Shown: positions 17,306 through 26,144, counted from the stretch's first letter. The stretch is DNA of 64,000 nt from Shewanella subflava (GCF_025971955.1 NZ_JAPDMX010000003.1:62001-126000), one strand, 5' to 3'. Notes: generated from the letters alone by a model not told the origin. Numbers and translations are program-made.

Positions 17306-17316
17306 CTTACTAGATT

Positions 17317-17357
17317 AAAAAAGCCCCCTATTGAGAATATCGGTAGGGGGCTTTTTA
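17317..17357. terminator. Bidirectional terminator
   Basis: AAAAAGCCCCCTA pairs with TAGGGGGCTTTTT between the convergent hydratase and aldo/keto reductase genes. Both strands have A/T tracts, so it ends both. Confidence 0.88.
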
Positions 17358-17362
17358 TTGAA

Positions 17363-18253
17363 TTAAGGCACACTGTGTCCCGTTGAAGCTTGCCAAATAC
17401 TAAACCACTGTTGTTTATCTAGGGTGATGTTGATTGAGTCTACGGCTGCACGAATACGATCAATATTACCACTACCAATAATTGGCACAGGCTGACTGGG
17501 TAACATTCTTACCCAAGCATAAATGACTTGGCTAATATCTTTAGCGCCAACCTGTTCTGCGATTAAGGTTAAGCAGTTTCTCAACCTTAGGGCTTGCTCT
17601 GTTTGAGCATGGAATAACTCGCCGCCACCCAAACATGACCACGCCATAGGTCTAATGCCTAATCGTTGGCACTGATCTAACACGCCATCATGGATGTGCG
17701 TTAAACATTGCACTGAAATTTCAACCTGATTGGTGATAAGCGGGGCATCTAATCTTGACTGTAATAAATCAAATTGTTGTGGTAGAAAGTTAGACACTCC
17801 AAAATGCTTTACTTTACCTTGGCTGTTTAATTGAAAAAAAGCTTCTGCAACCTCATCAGCTTGCATCAATGGATCGGGACGATGGATCAAAAGTGCGTCT
17901 AAATAATCGGTATTCAGTGAGGTTAACGAGCGTTCAACACTGGTAATGATATGTTGTTTGCTAGTGTCGTAATGGTTTACATAACGATTATCTAAGCCAC
18001 CAAACATGGGTTTAATGCCACATTTGCTGATAATCTGCATTTTATCGCGTAGTTTTGGTGCTAAAGATAACGCTTCACCAAATAATGATTCACATTCATA
18101 TACACCGTAAATATCGGCGTGATCCATACTTGTCACGCCTAATTCCAGATATTGTTCTATCAATGCCAGACGTTGTTGAACATTCATATTCCAAGCATTT
18201 ATCCGCCAAAATCCAGCGACGAAATTTGAGAATTCAAAATGAGAGACTGTCAT
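17363..18253 (-). CDS. Aldo/keto reductase, YdhF-type
   Basis: 296 residues, one (beta/alpha)8 domain. The catalytic tetrad is visible: Asp and Tyr in MDHADIYGVYECE, Lys in IISKCGI, His in ALLIHRPDP. The cofactor end has MAWSCLGGG and VPIIGSGNIDRI, the NADPH-binding phosphate region. The overall pattern is closest to E. coli YdhF, an oxidoreductase without a settled substrate. ATG at 18253 sits after AGGATAAAG. It ends on the shared terminator at 17317-17357. Confidence 0.88.
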   Translation of the reverse strand: MTVSHFEFSNFVAGFWRINAWNMNVQQRLALIEQYLELGVTSMDHADIYGVYECESLFGEALSLAPKLRDKMQIISKCGIKPMFGGLDNRYVNHYDTSKQHIITSVERSLTSLNTDYLDALLIHRPDPLMQADEVAEAFFQLNSQGKVKHFGVSNFLPQQFDLLQSRLDAPLITNQVEISVQCLTHIHDGVLDQCQRLGIRPMAWSCLGGGELFHAQTEQALRLRNCLTLIAEQVGAKDISQVIYAWVRMLPSQPVPIIGSGNIDRIRAAVDSINITLDKQQWFSIWQASTGHSVP

Positions 18254-18287
18254 GCTTTATCCTAACGTGAGTCGCTTAATAAAGAAC

Positions 18288-18308
18288 GCACCCAATAAAA
18301 ATGGGTGC
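18288..18308 (-). terminator. Possible terminator of the MscS gene
   Basis: GCACCCA pairs with TGGGTGC around a 7-base AT loop between the MscS stop codon and the aldo/keto reductase start. The following minus-strand bases (GTTCTTTATT) make a weak T run. Confidence 0.45.
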
Positions 18309-18375
18309 AAATTATCTATGTTGTGTCTTAGTCTAATGGGGAGAAATATGACCCCCCTATTGAAGTTAACTCAGT

Positions 18376-20031
18376 CTATTTTTGATAAATGTGTACATCA
18401 CGTTGCGGGAATGGAATGCTAATGCCTTCAGCATCAAAGCGCATTTTCACGGAGCGGGTGATATCCCAATATACATCCCAATAATCATCCGGTTTAACCC
18501 AAGGTCTAACAATAAAGTCGACAGAAGATTCACCTAACGTGTGCAGTTTTACAATCGGCTCCGGCGTGGCTTGTACTTTAGGGTGTTGCGCAACAATGTC
18601 CTTCAAAATGGTTTCTGCATGCTCAATGTTGTCGCTATAGCTGATACCGAAAACCAAATCCACACGGCGTTGATGTTCCGCGGTAATATTATTGATGGTA
18701 TCGCCCCAAATTTTATTGTTAGGCACAATCAGACGTTGGTTATCTAAGGTTTTAATTGTGGTAGACACTAAGCTCATGTGACTTACTCGGCCAGTGACGC
18801 CGGCTGCATTGATTAAATCACCCACATCGAATGGTCGATAAATAAGGATCATCATGCCAGATGCAAAGTTAGATAACGTATCTTGTAATGCAAATCCAAT
18901 AATCACACCTGCAATACCAAAACCGGCTAATAGTGGCCCCAATTCAAACCCAAGTTGAGATAATGCGACTAATAAACCAATGGCAAATATGGCTTTACTC
19001 GATAGAGAAATAAAGAAATCTTGTAATAACTGGCTAAACTTTAGTTTTGACGAGCTCACCGCTTTGGTGGCGATACGTGTCACTACCTTGGCAACGAGAC
19101 TGCTTAAGAAAATGATTAAGGTAAATACCACGATTTTAAATGTCACACTTGGGCCATTATCTAACGCTTGATCTTTAGCCACACTCATCCATTCTTCAAT
19201 GAGGCTTGAAGCTACATTAAAGTTCAGAACATCTTGGGTGATATCACCTGATACACTGAATAAGGTTTGTTTTATATGTGCAGTGTCGATTTGTAACTGG
19301 TCTAGCAGTTCAGCCGCAATTGATAAACTGGTGCTGTTTTGCTTAAGGCGTTCTTTTAAATTGGTTACCCGCAGTTTTTGATCAGCACTGATGTCTTTGC
19401 CTGCTGCGGTGGCTTCAGCAACAGCATTTTGTAATTCATTTTGGGTGTAAGTCACTAGGCTTTGCAGTTTATCCGCACGAATGATTAACCTTTGACGTAA
19501 TGCCTGCTTGATATTGCTGACATCAATATTAACCTTTTCAGCCCAATTGATAGTTTGTAACTCTGCTTTAAGGTAATGATCGCGCTCAAATTCACGGGCA
19601 GATACTTGTAATAATATTGCTTCGTCATCACTTGAATTTGTCACTGAACTTTTGAGGCGAGTAATATCGTTATTGAGGTAATCACCGACTTTGTCTAAAA
19701 ACGCGAGTTGCGATTGTACTAACGGGGTGACAAAGGGGTAATCAATATTTTCAGCATTGACTAACTCATCTATCAAGCTACGTAGTTCTATGGTTTTGTT
19801 TTTAATTCGATATTCTGCAATAGATTTAATCTCACCTTTTGATTGAGGCAATAAATTAACATCTTCTTGGATCATTGCTGTTAATGATGCAATTTTCTGC
19901 TGGATTTCAGCACTGACGTGTGAAGCCTGCTCAGTCGTTTGTACTGGTGTGGTAGGGGTTTCAGCGTTGACGTTACTTGCCCCGAAAAGGCAGGCTAGGG
20001 TTAAGCCTAGCGTCAGAACCATTTTACACAT
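18376..20031 (-). CDS. Mechanosensitive channel of the MscS family with long periplasmic domain
   Basis: 551 residues. A signal peptide (LTLGLTLACLFGASNVNA) is followed by a long helical, Gln/Leu-rich region of about 270 residues with no membrane segment, then helices near 300-320 and 345-400. The pore helix has LLAGFGIAGVIIGFALQDTLSNFASG, the MscS Gly/Ala packing pattern, followed by the beta domain FDVGDLINAAGVTGRV and LIVPNNKIWGDTINN. This is a mid-length MscS paralogue, like YbdG/MscK in having an extended N-terminus, releasing solutes on osmotic downshock. A second, short MscS protein is at 62.3 kb. Confidence 0.9.
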   Translation of the reverse strand: MCKMVLTLGLTLACLFGASNVNAETPTTPVQTTEQASHVSAEIQQKIASLTAMIQEDVNLLPQSKGEIKSIAEYRIKNKTIELRSLIDELVNAENIDYPFVTPLVQSQLAFLDKVGDYLNNDITRLKSSVTNSSDDEAILLQVSAREFERDHYLKAELQTINWAEKVNIDVSNIKQALRQRLIIRADKLQSLVTYTQNELQNAVAEATAAGKDISADQKLRVTNLKERLKQNSTSLSIAAELLDQLQIDTAHIKQTLFSVSGDITQDVLNFNVASSLIEEWMSVAKDQALDNGPSVTFKIVVFTLIIFLSSLVAKVVTRIATKAVSSSKLKFSQLLQDFFISLSSKAIFAIGLLVALSQLGFELGPLLAGFGIAGVIIGFALQDTLSNFASGMMILIYRPFDVGDLINAAGVTGRVSHMSLVSTTIKTLDNQRLIVPNNKIWGDTINNITAEHQRRVDLVFGISYSDNIEHAETILKDIVAQHPKVQATPEPIVKLHTLGESSVDFIVRPWVKPDDYWDVYWDITRSVKMRFDAEGISIPFPQRDVHIYQK

Positions 20032-20088
20032 ATCGATTTTTCCTGTGAGTCGTCTGGAATTTAAGCAGATTTTATAGATAAGAGACTA

Positions 20089-20350
20089 GCGCGTGTTTAT
20101 CTTTGTTTATTTTTTCTGTTGAGCGATTAAATGACTTTAGGCAAGGCGGATAATTGCTGGCATAGCTGCCCTACGATAAGATTATCCAACGCAGTATAAA
20201 GTCATTTTAGCCTCACCCCTAAGGGCAGTGGTTATTTCCAGCCATTCTGGCTACAAATTCACTTATTTAGCGGGCTAAACGGCGTTCATTTGTGATTGCC
20301 TGGCAGAAAATAGCCTAGTGCATAATTTATCAACAAAGATAAACACGCCC
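20089..20350. mobile_element. MITE-like non-coding element, 262 bp, with 19-bp terminal inverted repeats flanked by TA
   Basis: The left end GCGCGTGTTTATCTTTGTT and the right end (read inward) GGGCGTGTTTATCTTTGTT match at 18 of 19 positions, and each end is flanked by TA, as expected for TA-targeting (IS630/mariner-type) movement. There is no ORF inside. The interior folds: AAATGACTTTA pairs with TAAAGTCATTT, with GGATAAT/ATTATCC inside it; a second block has AGCCATTCTGGCT and ACAAAT/ATTTGT. It lies in the 487-base gap between the MscS gene and the zinc-ribbon gene; the rest of that gap holds their promoters. A related 40-bp unit is at 1611-1650. No transposase is in the window. Confidence 0.75.
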
Positions 20351-20518
20351 TAATAGGAATAATCATAAAGTGTTTGTATTGCATTACCAATAAGCTTTTG
20401 GCATTAACGCGAAGTTTAACTCATAATAGGCCACAGGAGCAGGCGATTTATCAAATCAGTACTCACGCATTTTTTGTGTACGCCATGTTCATTTGATTTT
20501 TTAACTAAAGGATTCAAT

Positions 20519-20842
20519 ATGTTATTGCAGTGTGCTTTTTGTCATAAAAGCTTTTCGGTGGCAAAGGTAACTCAAACCCGGGGCAAAGGAATCGGGGCGC
20601 AAATTCAGTGCCCTAAATGTCAAGCTTGGTTGGGACGACACAAAAGCCTGACTGCAGGAAAAATTGCGGGATTTTATCTCGCAGCATTTGCTGGGCTGGC
20701 GGGATATTTTATGGATAACATGATGCACATTGTTACCCCAACAATAATCTTATCAGTGATTTTGGTCGGGGTAATGCACATCATGGATCATTTAATTTTG
20801 ATTGAGCCGCCAGAAGATGTCGTCTCGTCACATGATGTATAA
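20519..20842 (+). CDS. Zinc-ribbon membrane protein
   Basis: 107 residues from ATG 20519 behind AAAGGA; the frame is open to 20474 but that start lacks a ribosome site. The N-terminus carries two CxxC pairs (CAFCHKSF and CPKCQAWLG), a zinc ribbon like that of MJ0042-type proteins. Two hydrophobic helices follow near 47-65 and 74-93, then an acidic tail. The ribbon is probably cytoplasmic. No function can be assigned. It is convergent with the 41-aa protein gene at 20848, whose stop codon lies five bases away. Confidence 0.65.
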   Translation: MLLQCAFCHKSFSVAKVTQTRGKGIGAQIQCPKCQAWLGRHKSLTAGKIAGFYLAAFAGLAGYFMDNMMHIVTPTIILSVILVGVMHIMDHLILIEPPEDVVSSHDV

Positions 20843-20847
20843 CAGGA

Positions 20848-20973
20848 TCAGGAAATAACCTGCTCTTGGCTTGCTAAGGATGCTTCAACCCAATAAATGC
20901 CGCCTAGCACCACAACACCAATGACAATCATGGTGATGATAATGCCAATATTTTCACGTAGAAAGTTAGCCAT
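20848..20973 (-). CDS. 41-residue single-pass membrane protein
   Basis: Reading ATG 20973 to TGA 20848 gives MANFLRENIGIIITMIVIG, a continued hydrophobic VVVLGGIYWV and the tail EASLASQEQVIS. One transmembrane helix (about 9-29) with a short basic N-terminus predicts an inner-membrane microprotein. ACGAGGA lies about eight bases upstream of the ATG, a strong ribosome site, which supports real translation. Such proteins often bind a larger membrane complex, but no partner is evident. It is not a match to CydX or other microproteins I know. Confidence 0.65.
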   Translation of the reverse strand: MANFLRENIGIIITMIVIGVVVLGGIYWVEASLASQEQVIS

Positions 20974-21186
20974 GGTCAGTCCTCGTCCTTACAAATAAAC
21001 AGAATATGCTGCAATTTTACGGAGATGAGCTTAAGTTTATCTTAAATTATGGCTAACTTTGGCCGAATTGTCTGTGGCCGCACAAAATCTGTTAAAAAGT
21101 GATTTGTAACAATCTAGAGGTTGCTTTTTTTGGCGTGTCTTCTAAAATTGTGGCACTAATTCCACCACATCTGATCAGGTATATCT

Positions 21187-21480
21187 GTGAGATTGAGCAT
21201 TCAGTTGAAGCAACATATCGCAATTTGGCTTTGTGCCATATTGTTGGTATTGGCTTTTACTGCGTCAAATCACAGTGCCCAACATCATAAAGATGGTGTT
21301 AATGCTCATCACTGTACCTTGTGTTTTCATCAGCACCAGCTGAATAAAACCCTTACTTCATTTTCTTTTTCTATCCCGGTTCAAAAGCAACAGTATCAAT
21401 CGAATATTGATATTTTTTCTGAGTTTGAATCCGTCAGTCTGTTTTATTACCACAGCCGTGCCCCTCCTTTAGCCTCGTAA
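21187..21480 (+). CDS. Small exported His/Cys protein (DUF2607/DUF2946-like), first gene of zinc-uptake-like region
   Basis: 97 residues from GTG 21187. A hydrophobic export segment (IAIWLCAILLVLAFTASN) is followed by a metal-ligand cluster, HHKDGVNAHHCTLCFHQHQ, and a C-terminal SRAPPLAS, the RAPP ending typical of DUF2946/DUF2607-type proteins found beside metal and copper transport genes. Eight histidines and two cysteines within 45 residues suggest periplasmic metal handling. It precedes the zinc-type outer-membrane protein gene by 120 bases. Start choice and exact family are uncertain. Confidence 0.55.
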   Translation: MRLSIQLKQHIAIWLCAILLVLAFTASNHSAQHHKDGVNAHHCTLCFHQHQLNKTLTSFSFSIPVQKQQYQSNIDIFSEFESVSLFYYHSRAPPLAS

Positions 21481-21600
21481 ACCCACTGAAAATTGTTATT
21501 GATTATTTTATTAAATCGTCAGCAAGGTTTGCTTTGACGATCGTGAGTTTATGCTTTTTAGCACCGTTTAAATCGGTTGAGCTAAAACGTAGGAGTATGT

Positions 21601-22842
21601 ATGTCTGTTTTAAAAACACCTTTATCGTTAGTTTCTGTTGGCTGTGCAATGGTTTCAGCGTCGGTATTCTCCCAAGATTCAAGTTTAACTAACCCCAATA
21701 TCAGTGCAGTGTTAGATGGTTATTATCAATCGGGTGATAGAGGCTTAGAGGGGCGCGGCGAAGGTTTCGGACTTGGCGAGACTGAATTAGCGATTAGCGC
21801 CAATATCGATGATATGTTTTATGGCAAAATGACTGCCATTCTTGCTGTCCATGATAGTGATACCGAAGTCGAGCTAGAAGAAGCCTTTATTCAAACTATG
21901 GGCATAGGTGCCGGTTTTGATATCCGCGCGGGTCGCTTTTTATCTGATGTGGGTTACTTGAACAACCAGCACCCACACACAGATGCCTTTGTTGATCGTC
22001 CTGGTGCTTACCGAGCCTTTATGGGGGGCCATTACTTTGATGATGGTGTGCGCTTAACCTATGTTGCGCCAACAGAATTATTCTGGACCATGGGCTTAGA
22101 GGCATTTAAAGGCAATAAAATGCGTGCAGCTGAAGTGGCTGAAGAGCATGACGAACATGACGAGCACGGCATCGAAGAAGAACATGTTGAGCGTGATTAC
22201 AAAACGATTGGTGTTTATTCTGCTTTCACAAAATTAGGTGGTGATATTGGCGCATCTAGCTCTTGGCAGTTAGGTTTAAGTTATTTACGTAACGAAAACG
22301 GTATGGGTTTCATTGAAGAAGAACATGATGATGAGCCACATATTGCAGAAGAGCACGATCACAGCGGTCACAACCATAATGCTGCTTACTCGGGTGAAAA
22401 TACCTATATTGCCGATTTCGTCTATAAGTGGGCACCTAATGGTAACTACAAATATCAACACTTAACATTAAGTGGTGAATATTTCCGCGTGACTGATATT
22501 TTCTCATTTGAAGAACACGACCACGATATTTTAAGCACTGAAAAAAGTGATGATTATCATCAAGGTTGGTATGTCAGTGGTGTGTATCAGTTTACACCTC
22601 ATTGGTCTGCAGGTTTACGTTATGGCGAAGTGGATACCCATGAAGTGCATGGCGAACACTTAGATGCACAAAAACTGAAGGAAACGGAATTGAGCTTGGC
22701 GTGGCATCACAGTCATTTCTCTACTGTGCGTTTACAGTATACTAACCAGAAAGGAACTAACTTTGATGGTTTCGAAGATGACAACATCATCACCCTTCAA
22801 TATGTTATGGCATTAGGAGCTCACGGTGCGCATCAATTCTAA
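21601..22842 (+). CDS. His-rich outer-membrane barrel protein linked to zinc uptake
   Basis: 413 residues with a signal peptide (SLVSVGCAMVSASVFS). The mature protein is a predicted beta barrel: LDGYYQSGDRGLEGRGEGFG near the N-terminus, LGETELAISANID, DIRAGRFLSDVGYLN, NQHPHTDAFVDRP, and a terminal ITLQYVMALGAH. Two loops are strikingly His/Glu rich (EEHDEHDEHGIEEEH near 185, EEHDDEPHIAEEHDHSGHNH near 240), plausible zinc-collecting sites. It is too short for a TonB receptor with plug, so a porin-type barrel is likelier although such proteins are often labelled zinc-regulated TonB receptors. Its last 17 bases overlap the binding-protein gene: one operon. Confidence 0.75.
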   Translation: MSVLKTPLSLVSVGCAMVSASVFSQDSSLTNPNISAVLDGYYQSGDRGLEGRGEGFGLGETELAISANIDDMFYGKMTAILAVHDSDTEVELEEAFIQTMGIGAGFDIRAGRFLSDVGYLNNQHPHTDAFVDRPGAYRAFMGGHYFDDGVRLTYVAPTELFWTMGLEAFKGNKMRAAEVAEEHDEHDEHGIEEEHVERDYKTIGVYSAFTKLGGDIGASSSWQLGLSYLRNENGMGFIEEEHDDEPHIAEEHDHSGHNHNAAYSGENTYIADFVYKWAPNGNYKYQHLTLSGEYFRVTDIFSFEEHDHDILSTEKSDDYHQGWYVSGVYQFTPHWSAGLRYGEVDTHEVHGEHLDAQKLKETELSLAWHHSHFSTVRLQYTNQKGTNFDGFEDDNIITLQYVMALGAHGAHQF

Positions 22843-23734
22843 ACTGATAAAGGCCGTCGCGGGATTGGCAGCATTAGTTTGCTCAACTGCGGCCTATGCC
22901 GAATTAAACGTGTTTGCCTGTGAGCCAGAATATGCCTCATTAGTCAAATCATTAGCGCCAGAGGCTGATGTGTATTCAGCAACAACAGCGATGCAAGATC
23001 CACATCAAGTGCAGGCTCGCCCAAGTTTGATTGCTAAAATGCGTCAGGCGGATTTGGTGGTTTGTGCCGGTGCAGATTTAGAAATTGGCTGGCTGCCTAT
23101 GTTGCAAATGAAAGCATCAAATAGCAAGGTTCGTTCAACTGACGAAGGGCTATTTTATGCCGCCGAGCATACTGAAACTTTAGATCAACTCGACAATGTT
23201 GATCGGTCGATGGGGGATGTGCACGCCAAAGGTAATCCTCATTTACATTTTGACCCAACTAAACTGCTTGAGGTTGCCAAAGGTCTATCGGCGAAATTAA
23301 TCCAACTCGATCCACAAAACAAACCCCAATATGAGGCAGCATTTAACGAATTTAGCGAGCAATGGCAGGCTAAAATCCCACAATGGCAAGCGCTTGCTAA
23401 ACCATTACAAGGTAAAAAAGTCATTGGTTACCATTCAAGTTTCCGTTATTTGTTTAACTGGACTGGCATTGAGCAAGTGGCCGACTTAGAGCCCAAACCG
23501 GGTTTAGCACCTACCAGTAGCCATTTAGCCACGCTTTTAGCGCGAGCTGAAAAAGGTGATGTGATGGCAATTGTGGTCGCTTCGTATCATGACGATAGAG
23601 GGGCTCAATGGTTAGGTGAGCGTGCCAATTTGCCTGTGCTAATGTTGCCAATGTCTGTGGGCGGTAACGAGCAAAGCACCGATTTAATTAGTCTTTACGA
23701 TAACGTGTTGGTGCTATTGAACGGAGTGCAATAG
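22826..23734 (+). CDS. Zinc/manganese-type ABC transporter substrate-binding protein (ZnuA-like)
   Basis: 302 residues with a signal peptide (LIKAVAGLAALVCSTAAYA). It has the cluster-A-I metal-binding-protein pattern: FACEPEYASLVKSL, MQDPHQVQARPSLI (first His), GNPHLHFDPTK (second His pair), GYHSSFRYLFNW (third His) and PVLMLPMSVGG. Unlike most ZnuA proteins, it has no His/Asp-rich loop; the outer-membrane neighbour carries that feature. The start is GTG 22826, inside the previous gene, so translation is coupled. The permease gene starts four bases after its stop. Confidence 0.88.
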   Translation: MRINSKLIKAVAGLAALVCSTAAYAELNVFACEPEYASLVKSLAPEADVYSATTAMQDPHQVQARPSLIAKMRQADLVVCAGADLEIGWLPMLQMKASNSKVRSTDEGLFYAAEHTETLDQLDNVDRSMGDVHAKGNPHLHFDPTKLLEVAKGLSAKLIQLDPQNKPQYEAAFNEFSEQWQAKIPQWQALAKPLQGKKVIGYHSSFRYLFNWTGIEQVADLEPKPGLAPTSSHLATLLARAEKGDVMAIVVASYHDDRGAQWLGERANLPVLMLPMSVGGNEQSTDLISLYDNVLVLLNGVQ

Positions 23735-23737
23735 CCT

Positions 23738-24520
23738 ATGTTTGATATTGAGCTAGTCTCTATCCTGTTACCTGCCTTTGTGGCAGGTTTACTGGTGCTA
23801 TCTACCCATGTGGTATTAGGTCAGCAAGTGTTAAAGCGTGGCATTATCTTTATTGATTTGGCCATTGCACAGGTTGCAGCATTGGGCGCTATTGTGTCGC
23901 ACATTGACCATGATATAGAGCAGTTGCCTTTTTCACATGTGTGGATGCCAGCGTTATTTGCGTTAGCAGGTGCAGGGGTAATTGCTTGGATGGCAACTAA
24001 GTTTAAAGGTGAGCTTGAAGCATTTATTGGCTGTTTTTATGTGTTGAGTGCAGTGGGCGCTATGTTGTTATTGGCGAATGACCCCCACGGCGCTGAATTG
24101 TTAAAGCAGTTGATGTCGGGGCAAATTCTATGGGTGAGTTGGTCGCAATTATTGTTACCAGCCATAGTTTCTGCGTTGATTTTAGTGGCCATAGCCATTA
24201 AACCGAATTTGCTAGATGGGATCAGCTTTTATTTTTTATTTGCTATGGTCATCACCTTATCGGTTGAGTTAGTTGGCGTATATTTAGTCTTTAGTACGTT
24301 AATTTTACCTGCATTAGCCTTAAACAAATACCTGGGTAAAGCTAAGTTAGCGCTTGCCTATGGTGTCGGAGTGATAGGGTATATCTTTGGTCTGGCATTG
24401 TCGGCAAGTTACGATCTCCCCAGTGGCGCAGCTATTGTTGCGACGCTAGCGATAAGTGCTTTCCTGTTTAGATCAGCTATTTCACGTGTCAATCAGTCCA
24501 ACGCTACGGTAATACGTTAG
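23738..24520 (+). CDS. Metal ABC transporter permease (ZnuB-like)
   Basis: 260 residues, about eight membrane helices, of the ABC-3 permease family. Landmarks are HVVLGQQVLKRGIIFIDLAIAQ near the N-terminus and VGVYLVFSTLILPALA near 195. With the preceding binding protein it should import zinc or manganese across the inner membrane. The partner ATPase (ZnuC type) is not in this operon: the gene is followed by a terminator and plsC. So the system must use an ATPase encoded elsewhere, or is defective. ATG at 23738 lies four bases after the previous stop. Confidence 0.88.
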   Translation: MFDIELVSILLPAFVAGLLVLSTHVVLGQQVLKRGIIFIDLAIAQVAALGAIVSHIDHDIEQLPFSHVWMPALFALAGAGVIAWMATKFKGELEAFIGCFYVLSAVGAMLLLANDPHGAELLKQLMSGQILWVSWSQLLLPAIVSALILVAIAIKPNLLDGISFYFLFAMVITLSVELVGVYLVFSTLILPALALNKYLGKAKLALAYGVGVIGYIFGLALSASYDLPSGAAIVATLAISAFLFRSAISRVNQSNATVIR

Positions 24521-24542
24521 ATTACAAGTCAGCAATGTTCGT

Positions 24543-24579
24543 AGGCGAAATCGGCATGTTTATGCGGTTTCGCCTTTTT
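24543..24579 (+). terminator. Terminator of the zinc-uptake-like operon
   Basis: AGGCGAAA and TTTCGCCT form an 8-bp outer stem with an inner GCA/TGC pair, followed by TTTTC. It closes the operon before plsC. Confidence 0.78.
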
Positions 24580-24662
24580 CAGCTTACACATGTATGCAAA
24601 ATTGATTGAGTCAATTTGCTGCCCTCGTTATACTGTCGCCAATTCATCTGCAGGAGTCTGTT

Positions 24663-25397
24663 GTGCTGCTAATCGCTCGTTCGTTAATACTTGGCATACT
24701 ATTGTTTTTAGCTTTTGTTTTCGCAATGGTTTTATGTATCGTCCGCCCTATGCATCGTGACAATGTTCATGTGATTGCTAAAATTTTTGCCTCAGTATCA
24801 CCAGTGCTTGGTATCAAGGTTATTACCCGTTATGTACAACCTGATGTGGTTAATCAGCAAAACATTTACTTGGGTAATCACCAGAACAATTTTGATTTAT
24901 TCACCCAAACTTCAGCGGTACCCAAAGCCACTGTGAGTTTAGGCAAAAAAAGTTTGGCGTGGATGCCGTTGTTTGGCCAAATTTACTGGCTGACAGGTAA
25001 TATTCTCATCGATCGTAAAAATCGTTCTAGTGCATTTGACACCATGGCTAAAACGGTGAAAAAAATGCAACAAAAATTACTTTCAGTGTGGATTTTTCCT
25101 GAGGGTACGCGTTCTCGTGGGCGCGGCTTATTACCGCTTAAAGTCGGCGCATTTCATACCGCCATTGCCGCTCAAGTGCCAGTTGTGCCTGTATTAGCGT
25201 CATGTCAAAAGCACATTAAAATGAATCGGTGGGACAATGGTGTGGTGATTGTTGAAATGATGGCCCCCATAGCAACGCAAGGCTTAGATAAAAACGATGC
25301 GAAAACGTTTGCGAGTCAAGTGCACGGTATTATGGCAAAGCGTTATGAAGAGCTAAATCAGGAAGCCGCAGCATTAATGGCTAAACCTAGCGTGTAA
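24663..25397 (+). CDS. plsC: 1-acyl-sn-glycerol-3-phosphate acyltransferase PlsC
   Basis: 244 residues from GTG 24663, behind GGAG; this matches the usual PlsC length, while the frame to 24606 adds unconserved residues. Motifs: NHQNNFD (HX4D catalytic), GKKSLAWMPLFGQIYWLTG, ILIDRKNR and FPEGTRSRGRGLLPLK. An N-terminal helix anchors it in the inner membrane. It transfers the second acyl chain to lysophosphatidic acid, giving phosphatidic acid for phospholipid synthesis. It stands after the zinc operon terminator and 54 bases before rraB. Confidence 0.93.
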   Translation: MLLIARSLILGILLFLAFVFAMVLCIVRPMHRDNVHVIAKIFASVSPVLGIKVITRYVQPDVVNQQNIYLGNHQNNFDLFTQTSAVPKATVSLGKKSLAWMPLFGQIYWLTGNILIDRKNRSSAFDTMAKTVKKMQQKLLSVWIFPEGTRSRGRGLLPLKVGAFHTAIAAQVPVVPVLASCQKHIKMNRWDNGVVIVEMMAPIATQGLDKNDAKTFASQVHGIMAKRYEELNQEAAALMAKPSV

Positions 25398-25451
25398 GAT
25401 AAAGTATAATAATTAGATTCATTTTTATTGTTACGTTATTCGGAGTATTTC

Positions 25452-25862
25452 ATGTCTATCGAGCGTCAGTTAAAAGAGCAGTTAGCCGAAAACCGCGAAA
25501 TTGTTGAAGCCCTTATTGCTGATGGTTCTGAACCTGATGCTGAATACACCATTGAGCATCATTTTTCATCAAGCAACTTTGACCGTTTAGAGAAAGCGGC
25601 TGTAGATGCCTTTAAACTTGGTTTTGAAGTCAATGATGCGGAAGAAATGGAATTAGATGATGGTGAGATTATTTTCTGTTTTGATGCGATTGCGTATCAT
25701 AAATTAGAAGTGCCTCTGCTAGATAAAGCCTGTGAGCAGCTGCTCGCGCTTGCAGCAAAGCAAAAAGTGGATTATGACGGTTGGGGAACATATTTTATCG
25801 GCGATGCTGAAGGTGACGATGAAGATGACGAATATGATGAAGACAGTGCGCAAATGCACTAA
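25452..25862 (+). CDS. rraB: Ribonuclease E inhibitor RraB
   Basis: 136 residues from ATG 25452 behind CGGAG. The RraB core is clear: [49 protein letters not shown] and YDGWGTYF, ending in the typical acidic tail ([12 protein letters not shown]). RraB binds RNase E and changes degradosome composition, slowing decay of some mRNAs. Terminator follows at 25897. Confidence 0.92.
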   Translation: MSIERQLKEQLAENREIVEALIADGSEPDAEYTIEHHFSSSNFDRLEKAAVDAFKLGFEVNDAEEMELDDGEIIFCFDAIAYHKLEVPLLDKACEQLLALAAKQKVDYDGWGTYFIGDAEGDDEDDEYDEDSAQMH

Positions 25863-25896
25863 CGCTATCGCAACCGGTAGCAGAATATAGTCGATA

Positions 25897-25927
25897 TAAA
25901 AAAACCACTCTACGAGTGGTTTTTTAG
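25897..25927 (+). terminator. Terminator of rraB
   Basis: AAAAAACCACTC pairs with GAGTGGTTTTTT, a 12-bp stem with 3-base loop and T run. Confidence 0.88.
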
Positions 25928-26144
25928 TTTACAGAACCTCAATTCTGATGAAGAGATGGGCTCAAAAAGCACAACTCAACAGTTTGAGCTTATTTTGTAG
26001 CAAACTTGTCATTTGTTTTGAAAACAAGGCGCATGACCACGTCAATAGCGGGCCTATCGCGCGTTCATGAAACGCAGTTAGCAAGACAAAGGGCTGCTTG
26101 GTAAGCGTTTATTAGCTCGAGTTGAGGTTACATATCAAGTCGAT
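25928..26144. other. Intergenic stretch with GC-rich folded segment
   Basis: No ORF. The segment near 26035-26110 is richer in GC than its surroundings and contains the palindrome GCGTTCATGAAACGC, and the flanks carry degenerate GAGCT(T/A)AT copies in opposite orientation (about 25975 and 26113). It may be a decayed repeat element or structured RNA; I cannot confirm either. Confidence 0.25.
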
